DNA of 64,000 nucleotides from Oceanobacillus manasiensis. Its GTDB lineage: Bacteria > Bacillota > Bacilli > Bacillales > Amphibacillaceae. Below the pieces are notes generated by a model that saw nothing but the letters and a program-made list of their open reading frames with translations, had not been told where the DNA came from and did no database searches. Made by a program: the position numbers and the translations under genes. The DNA lies in NCBI RefSeq assembly GCF_000724085.1, contig NZ_CCDL010000001.1, positions 1,364,001 to 1,428,000 of the forward strand. Direction: 5' to 3'. Below, piece by piece: positions 8,531 to 17,900 of the stretch (the stretch's first letter is position 1; each line of letters starts with the position of its first letter).

Positions 8531-9022
8531 TTAATCTAGCAAATTCGTTAAGAACCCATTACTATTTGTGCGGTCAAAAACGTAATCAATCCCGTAGTGT
8601 GAAGCAACGCCCATAATGATAGTCCAGGCGACAATACTGATGGTCATCCAGAAGGAAATTTGCCTTTTTGTACCACCGAAACTCATAGCAAGCACGGCAC
8701 CTAAATGGCTACCAGTGATAAATGGTGCAACTAACGCAAGACCTGGCAGGCCGTATTTTTTCCATACGAAGGCTGCACGCCTTTGCTTTTTCTCCGAATT
8801 TCCCTTTCCCTTCTTTTCTTTGCGTCTTTCTAACCAGCGTTTCGTCTGATCTGTAAGCGCAATTAAGATAAGAATGGTTGCCATATTTCCAGCAAATGCT
8901 ACGAGTGTAACAGGGATTGCCTGTAATCCGGCTGCTATGCCAATTGGAATAACTACAACCACTTCAAAAAAAGGTGTGGCACCTAATAAAAAAACCACAA
9001 TATATGCTAAATATGTATTCAT
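8531..9022 (-). CDS. COG2426 small multidrug export-type membrane protein
   Basis: The 163-residue protein matches the 'putative small multi-drug export protein' family (PF06695). Features are an N-terminal helix followed by PFFEVVVVIPIGIAAG, a charged lysine/arginine-rich loop (about 63-85), then YGLPGLALVAPFITGSHLGA and a final membrane helix. GAAAGGAGCG precedes the ATG. Function has been assigned by similarity only; transport of cationic compounds is suggested for the family but not proven. Confidence 0.8.
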   Translation of the reverse strand: MNTYLAYIVVFLLGATPFFEVVVVIPIGIAAGLQAIPVTLVAFAGNMATILILIALTDQTKRWLERRKEKKGKGNSEKKQRRAAFVWKKYGLPGLALVAPFITGSHLGAVLAMSFGGTKRQISFWMTISIVAWTIIMGVASHYGIDYVFDRTNSNGFLTNLLD

Positions 9023-9421
9023 TTCTTCGCTCCTTTCTTTATTTCATCTAAAGACACAAACTGAGTTTACTAGAGCAATACTCTCTAGGATGCCGTAATT
9101 GTAAGTATAACAGTAAGCAAGTTATGGGTGCGACAATTATGCTAGAAGGCTTTACTCCACTCGGACAGTCTGATGAAGAGCTAGAGATTTTTGCAGGAGG
9201 ATGAGCCAGCGGAATAAGTGTAGGATGAGCATACTCACTGATAAAGCATGAACTCCGCCTAACGTCGCACTCCTCATACTTGAAAGACATAAGCAACATA
9301 GGATGAATTTGGAAATTGATGTTGTATTCTGTCTAGTTTTGTAGGTATAATAGAGGAGAGTTTTTGTAGATGCCGGGATATTATCACGAAGGAAAAGAAA
9401 AGGAAGAGAAGGGGTACGAGA
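9023..9421. other. Intergenic region with a possible gene scrap and LCP promoter
   Basis: This 400-nt gap holds a 26-codon open frame (9124-9204, beginning MGATIMLEGFTPLGQSDEEL) that looks coding in composition but has no ribosome binding site; it may be a remnant. A TATAAT at 9346-9351 with TTGTAT about 18 nt upstream is a plausible sigma-A promoter for the LCP gene. Confidence 0.35.
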
Positions 9422-10345
9422 ATGAGAAGATCTGAGCGCAAGAAGCCGAGGAGATTGTGGCTGAAAATACCTTTAATTGTTATATTGTTGCTTGTACTGG
9501 GAGTAGGCGTTTATGCATTTTCGCTATATAATAATGCGAAAAATACAGTGAATGATAAGATGAATGAGCAGGTAGACTCGATTGATACTGCTGTCACCAA
9601 GAAGAAGGTGAAAGATTTAGAGCCTTTAAATATTTTGCTAATGGGTGTGGATGCAAGGGGAGCAGACAAAGGGCGTTCTGATGCTCTTATGGTTTTGTCA
9701 CTTGATCCTGACTCAGATCGCATGCAATTAATTAGTATTCCACGTGATACACGTACAACCATTGTTGGCAGAGGTACGGAAGACAAGATTAACCATGCAT
9801 ACGCATTTGGCGGACCGGACATGTCGGTAGCAACTGTAGAAAACTTCCTGGACATTGAGTTGGATTATTTTGTCCGCATGAACATGGAGGGGCTTGAAGA
9901 GTTAGTTGATGAACTAGGAACCATTACAGTGAATAATGAAATTGCCTGGAATGATGGAAAATATAATTTCACAGTAGGACCTGAAGAGATGGACGGCGCT
10001 AAAACGATGGCTTATGTACGGATGAGAAAGCAGGATAATGCTGGAGACTTTGGGCGTACGAAGCGTCAACGTCAAGTAATTCAAGGAATTGTAGATAGAG
10101 GAGCTTCGGTTGGCTCTGTTAATAAAATTGGTGGCGTGATAGATGTGCTTGGCAATAATATGGCGACAAACCTTGACTTCGAGGATATGAAGAACCTATT
10201 TTCTAATTACCGAAATGTCCGTAAAAACGTCGATAACTACATGTTAGAAGGCAGTGGGACCACTATTGATGGCATTTATTACTATCTAGTGCCAGATGAA
10301 GAAATACAGAAAGTTCATTCCATGATTGCAGATATTAAATCATAA
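9422..10345 (+). CDS. LytR-CpsA-Psr (LCP) family cell-wall glycopolymer ligase
   Basis: LCP proteins transfer teichoic acid or other glycopolymers from undecaprenyl phosphate to peptidoglycan, outside the membrane. The 307-residue protein has a basic N-terminus, one membrane anchor (about 14-35), then the LCP domain with NILLMGVDARG, RSDALMVLSLDP, the conserved SIPRDT and a late FGRTKRQRQVI block carrying the lipid-phosphate-binding arginines. Length fits TagT/U/V enzymes. GAGAAGGGGTACGAG precedes the ATG. The gene stands alone, with its own terminator. Confidence 0.92.
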   Translation: MRRSERKKPRRLWLKIPLIVILLLVLGVGVYAFSLYNNAKNTVNDKMNEQVDSIDTAVTKKKVKDLEPLNILLMGVDARGADKGRSDALMVLSLDPDSDRMQLISIPRDTRTTIVGRGTEDKINHAYAFGGPDMSVATVENFLDIELDYFVRMNMEGLEELVDELGTITVNNEIAWNDGKYNFTVGPEEMDGAKTMAYVRMRKQDNAGDFGRTKRQRQVIQGIVDRGASVGSVNKIGGVIDVLGNNMATNLDFEDMKNLFSNYRNVRKNVDNYMLEGSGTTIDGIYYYLVPDEEIQKVHSMIADIKS

Positions 10346-10355
10346 ATGATAATAA

Positions 10356-10392
10356 GCAGCACGTTCCTTATTGGGAGCGTGCTGTTTTTTTG
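10356..10392 (+). terminator. Intrinsic terminator
   Basis: The stem CAGCACGTTCC / GGGAGCGTGCTG (one G-T pair) is followed by seven Ts, just after the LCP gene. Confidence 0.85.
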
Positions 10393-10447
10393 TGTAAACT
10401 TTTACTTCCTTATGAGAAATAAGCATATAAACATTGATAACTGTAAA

Positions 10448-10483
10448 AATGCATACCAATTATTTGTTAATTGGTATGCATGG
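10448..10483 (-). terminator. Terminator of the SARP-type regulator gene
   Basis: The 11-bp stem GCATACCAATT / AATTGGTATGC has a 7-nt loop. On the minus strand it is followed by ATTTTTAC, so it terminates the regulator gene that ends at 10522. Confidence 0.7.
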
Positions 10484-10521
10484 TTAGGTAGTAATAATAT
10501 GGTAAATGATAACCTACCCGT

Positions 10522-11667
10522 TTAAATAGACGTTTTACGTGCCAAGCCCTGTTTCCAATTGGTATACCATTTTTCCATGGTGTGAGGAATGGTGGTGCCT
10601 ACCTCAATGAGTGCCTCTTTGAAAAGCGTATATTGTCTTTCTGCTAATTTATTTTTTCCAGTGAGTGCATAAAGCTTAATTAATTGGTAGTTGGCAATTT
10701 CATCATCTGGGTGCTTATCGCAAAGCCGTCGATACCAGTCCTCTGCTCGTGAAGTATCCCCTTGGTCATGGTAGTGTGCGGCAAGCAGTTGGGCTGTTTC
10801 TATCCATTCTTGCTCCAGCCTTACGCGTTCACCTTCTGCCCACAGATAACCATAATCCTCTAAATAGCCCCCTTGATACAAGGCCATACTCTCTTCAGCC
10901 TGAGAAATGGTCCCTTCGTCTATTGCGGAAAGGCTATTCAACCTGCGCTCCCATTCATATAAATCGATAAACGTATTGGAAAGGATAAGCATATATCCGC
11001 CCTGCACACTTTTCAGAGTAAGGTATGATTTAAAATTAGATAGTGTTTTTCTTATATGATAAATCGTCGTGTAAAGCTGAGAAAATGCCTTTTCTTGATC
11101 AATTTCAGCCCATAATAATTCGGTTAACTCATCCTTGCTTACCGTTCTTCCTCGGTTGTGAAGTAGGTAGAGAAACAGTTCTCTTGCCCGTAACGTTCGC
11201 CACGTAATGAGCTCGGCTTCCTTGTTTGTCAGATGGAATACTAATTCTTTGCTTACATTTATGTGAAGTTTTGTTGTTTCTTCAGTGATGTCCTGTTGTT
11301 TTGCTTTTACTTTTGCTTCGGCGCGCTCGATGGTTTTCTTTAAGCGATCTATTTGCACGGGCTTTAAGAGATAGTCCAGTGCATGGACTTCAAAGGCCTG
11401 CACAGCATATTGGTTAAAGGCGGTTACGAAAATAATTTCTAGGCTGGGATTGATTTCTAATAGTTGTTCCGCTAACTGAAAGCCATTTCGCTCAGGCATT
11501 TCAATATCCATAAACACAATGTCCGCTTCTTTTATCACATCGGTACTGGTGGAAGAATCGAAAAAGGTGAACGTCTCTACTATATGTATGTTGCTTACCT
11601 TTTGAAGCTGCCGCTTAAGAAAGCCTAATGCAAGTGGTTCATCATCGACTAGAACTGCTTTCATCAT
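10522..11667 (-). CDS. Response regulator with SARP-like (BTAD) output domain
   Basis: The first 120 residues form a CheY-like receiver: VLVDDEP, phospho-acceptor D54 in VFMDIEMPERNG, a conserved FVTAFNQYAV and Lys in LLKPV. A winged-helix segment follows (about 160-230, with RARELFLYLLHNRGRTVSK), then a helical bacterial transcriptional activator domain (about 240-375) of TPR-like repeats. This is the SARP-type layout used with 7TM sensor kinases in Bacillales. I start at ATG 11667 (MMKAVLVDDE), preceded by AAGGCAGGG; an in-frame upstream start adds 13 residues without a ribosome binding site. The hybrid kinase at 20293-23349 is the obvious partner, and the giant adhesin between them the likely target. 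Confidence 0.88.
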   Translation of the reverse strand: MMKAVLVDDEPLALGFLKRQLQKVSNIHIVETFTFFDSSTSTDVIKEADIVFMDIEMPERNGFQLAEQLLEINPSLEIIFVTAFNQYAVQAFEVHALDYLLKPVQIDRLKKTIERAEAKVKAKQQDITEETTKLHINVSKELVFHLTNKEAELITWRTLRARELFLYLLHNRGRTVSKDELTELLWAEIDQEKAFSQLYTTIYHIRKTLSNFKSYLTLKSVQGGYMLILSNTFIDLYEWERRLNSLSAIDEGTISQAEESMALYQGGYLEDYGYLWAEGERVRLEQEWIETAQLLAAHYHDQGDTSRAEDWYRRLCDKHPDDEIANYQLIKLYALTGKNKLAERQYTLFKEALIEVGTTIPHTMEKWYTNWKQGLARKTSI

Positions 11668-11984
11668 TGTTTTTCCCTGCCTTCTATTCAAACGTTTTCC
11701 GAACATTTCCTATATATCTAGCATAGCCATTTTTTCTATCTTGGTAAAGGGGTTACAGGATAATTTGGTAATTATTTCCCGTTGTAAAGAAAAAGTATAG
11801 GTTATTATGAAAAGCTGGTGCAAAAAAATCCACCGAACTGATACCTTCTAATTTTTTACCCACTTAAATAGCACGATGAGAATGGGCTTTGTTGTGGATA
11901 CGAGTTGCAAAGTAAATCAGCTCGAATAAAAAAGTACCAATCGTCATGAAATGAAATCGACGATTGGTACTTTTAAATTTAAGC
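11668..11984. other. Intergenic region between adhesin and regulator genes
   Basis: This roughly 315-nt stretch separates the adhesin's terminator (11930-11973) from the regulator start. It must hold the regulator's own promoter. I see no ORF and no repeat in it besides the terminator. Confidence 0.4.
11926..11975 (-). terminator. Terminator of the giant adhesin gene
   Basis: A 16-bp perfect stem (11930-11945 with 11958-11973; arms begin AAAAGTACCAATCGTC) is followed on the minus strand by a T-run, about 10 nt after the adhesin stop. It isolates the adhesin transcript from the regulator gene. Confidence 0.88.
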
Positions 11985-14900
11985 TTAGTTTAATTCTCTT
12001 TTCCTGCGGTAAATTGCTAGGACCATTCCAATGATTAACAATCCAACTCCAAATGCAAGTATGTTAAATGTATTTGTCGCTGTATCAGGTAATTTATTTC
12101 TTGCAGTTTCGGAATCTGTAGTTCCTGATTTTCCTTTTGAAGGAGCTTCTGGTTTGTCGTTGGAGTCAGTTGGCGAATTTGCTAAATCACCTTTATCTCC
12201 TACATCTTTTACAGCAGATAACGTATTTGTGATGTCATAACCGTTAATTGTAGTGTTATAGCCGTCTACAGTATTTTCTGTTATGGTGTATTCTATTTCG
12301 ACACCAGCTTCGTATTTCGGTAAGTTTGTAAAGCTGTATTTCCAGTCATCTGCTTCTATTACCTTAACAGATTGGACGGTTTTACCATTTGCTAAGAGAT
12401 TTACTGTAATTGAATCTGGCCGCGTGCCGTCTTGATTATTCGCATCATCCCATGTCTTGGTGCCAGCTATTTCTATTGCTTCTGGTGTATGAGCATTGGT
12501 AAGGATGATATTACCGTGGTCCTCATCATGTACAGTTACTTCATAGCCTTCTGGTACCTCAATTTCTTCCACTGAGTAGTCGATTGCTACACCGTCAGCT
12601 TTTTCAGGAAGCCCATTCCATGTGTGTGTCCAATTGGTAGATTCATCAAGCTTAACAGGTTTTTGTCCTTCTATTGCTTCACCATCTGCAAGCAGTTGAA
12701 CTTGAACACTTTCTGGACGAATGCCATCCTGGTTGTTTCCATCATCCCAACCTTTAGTCACTGTTACACTTGTTTCTCCTGGTGTGTGCGTATTAGTAAT
12801 CACACTTTCTATTCCTTCCTCTGTTTCAGTTTTCTCAATTGATGTTGAGTATTCTGTAACAGAGTTTTCTGTGACACTATAGTTGATCTCAATCCCGTTT
12901 TCGTATTTCGGCAGGTCAGGGAAAGTATGCTGCCATTCATTATCCTCGCTGAGTGTTGCTTCATCGATAATAGCGCCTCTGTTATTCAACAAGTTGACTG
13001 TTACAGATTCTGGGCGTACACCGTCCTGATTATTAGCATCATCCCAAACTTTTGAAACAACCAGTTCTGTCAGCTCTGGTGTATAAGAATTTGTGATATT
13101 ATAACCATCAACTTGCTTTTCGTAACCTTCTACTGCTGCTTCATCAACTGTATAAACAATTTCTTCACCAGCTGCATATTTCGGAAGCTCTGTGAAAGTA
13201 TATTCCCAACTATCTTTCGCAGTCACTGTCTCAGAATCAACTTGCTCACCATTTGCAAGAAGGTTTACTGTAATAGCTTCTGGACGGATGCCATCTTGGT
13301 TGTCGGCATCATCCCAGATTTTATTTACTGCTACTTCAGTAAGTTCTGGTTCATGAGTATTTGTGATGACAAGATTTCCATGATTTTCATTATTAATGCT
13401 AACTTCATAGCCTTCAGGTATCTCAATTTCATCTATTGAATACTCAATAGCGACACCAGCTTCATTTAAAGGCAAGCCGTTCCATGTGTATGTCCAGTCG
13501 TTCTCTACATTAAGTTCAACTGTATCTCCCGTTGCTTCACCGTTTGCTAGCAATTGAACTTCAATACTATCTGGACGAATACCATCTTGGTTATTCGCAT
13601 CATCCCAAGCTTTTGTGACAGTCGCACTTGTTTCTCCTGGTGTGTATTCATTCGTAATAATAAACCCATGTTCATTTTCTTCATCTGCTTCAATAGAAGT
13701 AGAGTATTCTGTTACTGTATATTCAGTAACACGATATTTGATTTCATTTCCATTATCGTACTTCGGTAAATCTTCGAATGTTATTTTCCAGTCGTTTTCA
13801 ACTTCTAAAATTGCCTGTCTTACAATTTCACCATTATCCTTTAACAGATTTACTGTAACATTATCTGGACGAACACGATCTCGGTCTTCACCATCATCCC
13901 AGACTTTCGTAACAGGTATATCTATTAACTCTGGCGTATGCGTATTTGTAATAATAATGTTTCCATGATTTGCATTATTAATAGATGATGTGTAACCTTC
14001 AGGAACATTTACTTCTTTCACTGAGTAATCAATCTCTTCTCCGTCAGCATATAGATCTAGACCATTCCAAGTATGTGTCCAATTATTATCTTTTGATAAA
14101 TTAATAGTTTCTCCTACTGGTTCACCATCAGCTGTTAATTGAACTTCAATACTCTCTGGACGGATGCCATCTTGGTTGTTTTCATCATTCCAACCTTTTG
14201 TTACGGACACACTTGTTTCTTTAGGTGTATAAGAATTGGTAACGACAAATCCATTTTCCACTTCCTGGTTCTTTTCAACTGTTGTGGAGTAATCTAAAAC
14301 TGTGTCCTCTTGTACAGCGTAATTTATTTCTTCACCATTCTCGTACTTCGGTAAGTCCTTGAAAGTGTATTGCCATTTATTGCCATCTTGCTCTTGGACT
14401 ACTACTGACTTCACAATTTTTCCACTATCATTAAGTAAGTGAAGCTTAATGTGTGAAGGCCGTTTTCCGTCTTGGTTATCAGCGTCGTCCCATATTTTTG
14501 TAACAGGAACTTCAGTCAATTCAGGTGTATAGCTGTTAGTTATAATGATATTTCCGTGATCTGTATCATTAATTGTAACAGTGTACTCATCATTAACATT
14601 ACGTTCTTTTACTGTGTACTTGATTTGTTCACCATCAGCATTCTCATCTAATCCAGACCACGTATATGTCCAATCATCTTTAGCTGTTAGGGTTATTTTT
14701 TCACCTTGGGCTTCACCATTAGCTATTAATTGAACTTCAATACTAGTCGGGCGATTACCGTCCTGGTTGTTTGCATCTTTCCAAGATTTTGTAACAGTAA
14801 CGCTTGTTTCATCTGGTGTATGTGTATTTGTGACAACATAACCATTTTCTGCTTCTGGATCCTCTTCAACTGAAGTACTGTATTCCGGAACATTGTTCTC

Positions 14901-17900
14901 CGTAATTGTGTATTTAATCTTTTCTCCGTTTTCATATACAGGAAGATCTGTAAACGTATGCTCCCAGTTTCCTTCCTCGTCTACAACAGCTGTTTTATCA
15001 ATTTCACCGTCAGCTAGTAAATTAATTTGTACATTTTTTGGACGGACTCCATCTTGATTATCGTTGTCATCCCAAGCTTTTGTTACTGATATTTCTGTTA
15101 CTTCTGGTTCAAAAGAGTTAGTAATTACTAAATTTCCATGGTCTTTATTATTAACACTAACTTCATATTCCTCAGGAACATTCAGCTCTTCAACCGTATA
15201 GTTGATTGCTTCTCCACCAGATTTCAGGTCAAGGCCTTCCCATGTGTATGTCCAGTTATCTATTGCTGTAACATCTACTGGATCACCATGACGTTCGCCA
15301 TTTGCAAACAATTGCACTGAAATAGTTGCTGGACGGTTGCCGTCTTGGTTATTTCCGTCTTTCCAAACTTTCGTTACGGTTGCAGTTGTTTCTTCAGGTG
15401 TGTAGGAGTTCGTTACAACACTGTTTAAACCGTTATCTGTATTAGTAGTTTCAATCGTTGGTGAATAGTTCTCTACAGTATCTTCTGTTACGCTGTATTG
15501 AATTTCTTCACCATCAGCAAATTTTGGCAAATCACTGAAAGTATGTTTCCAATCATTGCTTTTATTCAATACTGCTTCTTTCACAACCTCACTACCATTC
15601 AGTAGGTTAACTGTAATGTTATTCGGACGAACACCATCTTGGTTGTTTTCATCATCCCATACTTTGGAAACTGAAACTTCAATCGTCTCCGGTGCATGCG
15701 TGTTCGTGATGATAACATTGCTGTCGTCCACTTCTGTTGTTGGCTTATATTCTTCAGGTACATCAACTTCTTGGACAGTATAGTTAATTAAATCCCCGTT
15801 TGAGTGATGCTTAGCTAAATCTGACCAAGTATGTGTCCAATTATTATTCTCTGATAAAGTGACAGTTTCACCGACAGATCCACTATCAGTTGTTAATTGA
15901 ACATCAATGGAATTAGGTCGGATACCATCTTGATCATTTGCGTCATCCCACTTTTTTGTCACGGAGATGTCTGTTTTCTTTATCGTGTTTGTAAACTCAG
16001 CCTCATAAACATGTTCTGCAGTACCATATGGTTCAGTTATATCAATCTCTTGCACTTCTCCATCGATGATATAGCCAGTAGGTGCCTGAACTTCTTGTAG
16101 GTAATATGTTCTAAGTGGCAAGTTGCCAATTAGGATTTCACCATTTTCACCCGTTTGAAACTGGTCGCCAAATTGTACGCGTTCGCCGTTCAAATCATAA
16201 TACAACTCAAACGTGGCAGCGTTATTTTGAATAGCTTCTCCAGTTTCAGAATCATTTTTAACAATCTTTAATGCTCCACGATTTACATTAAACTCTCCAT
16301 CTACCCAACTGAATTGTTCAGCAGTGAGTTCTTCAGATATTACAGTTTTGTTTTCAATGTTTTCACCACTCAAAATGACTTCGTTGTTCACTGTATCTCC
16401 ATCTTCTGCTGAAACTACCGTTGTATAGTTTAGAGTCAACGCCTGGTTTAATGTTTCATTAAATTCAATTGAAAGAACCGTTTCACCATCTTCTGTTTTT
16501 GTATTCGATAGGATGTAATCTTTGCCTTCACTTAATGTGTTACCATCTCTTGTTGAAATTTCAAGTGTGCCTTGAACATATTCTAATCCAGCACTAATGA
16601 TATCTGTTATTTTTGCATCATCGATAATGGATAAGCTATCGTTCACTTCAACTTGCCAATTTACCTCATCACCAATATAGACATCAGAACCCTCTTGCCC
16701 AATCGTTGATTTATCTAAGAAGTGATTATGTTTTACATAGCTCACTGTTCCAGTATATGGATATTTCTTTTCTCCAACTTCAACTGTCGCTCCGTTAGTA
16801 TATTTTTCCTGTGAAATATCCGGTACAGTTGTTAAAAATTCTACTACATATCTGTCAGATACTTCTTCATTAAATGATAATGTGAATTGGTCACCGTCTA
16901 CTACAAGATTATATGCAGCTGAATCTAAAACACTATCAGTAATTGTCGTTTTACCATCAGCACTTACATCATAAATAGATACTTTGATACTATCCTCATC
17001 GATCGTGCCAGCATACTTTAAAGTGTCGGTGATTTGTACATCGCTACCTAAGTTTTGTTGTTGATAGTTCGTGTAGAGTTGCCAAGCAATTTTTCTTTCT
17101 GAACCACTTTGCCAACCATTCACTAAATTGCCTTCACTGTTTTCGTGGACGAGTTGCCCTTCTTTCTTACCACTGTTCCATGAATCTTCTCTTACAGTAG
17201 TTTTGGCCTCTTTGTTAACATTGATTTCATTTCCATTTACTGTTGTACCAGTATATGTTGCACGGTTTACATAAACTCTTTGCTCCTCTTCTGAATTCAC
17301 ATGGGGATCTAATGTATTACCATTAACTTCAAATTGAGGATCATAAGAAGTTGTATATTCAACCACTAAATATCCGCCGTCTAACGGTAAGAACTCTTCA
17401 TTAAGTTCAATGATAAAACCTTTTTGATAACCTGTTGAACCATCTTCAGTCCTCGGCTTTAAAGTAAAATCTTCTCCTTCTGTTAGAAGACCATTTTTGG
17501 AATGACTAACCACCACAGTTGAAGGGTCTAGAATCATACCTTTATTTGGGAAAGTATCTTCTATCGTAAGAGATTCTATCGCTTCTCTCATCGGATCAAC
17601 TTTAAGGCTCCAATCCATCGTTCTTTCACTATAATTAATACCTTTAAAATCTTTGTAGAAACCATTGCCCCGAGGACTTATTTCATGACCAGTGTCATGG
17701 TCACCATCACCAATGCCGTCCCCGCCTATTCCAACAGTGTTACTGAATTTATTAACATCAAAATCTTCAATCCCTGTTGTGTACTTTATCGTTATATGCT
17801 GTGTCCCAATATCACCAAGATCGATAACAACCTCTTGTTTACCGTCATCTTGTTCAGTCACCTTAATATCCTCAGCTTCGAAATCTTCTCCATCATGGTT

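Noticed and set aside
9048-9299. 83-residue minus-strand ORF before the LCP gene
   Set aside because: Ser/Pro/Cys-rich shadow composition and no ribosome binding site; the opposite strand holds the more plausible scrap at 9124-9204.
13113-13439. 108-residue plus-strand ORF inside the adhesin, with similar frames at 13615, 17692 and 12624
   Set aside because: These are antisense shadows of a long repetitive coding sequence; they recur with the Cna-B repeats and lack ribosome binding sites.
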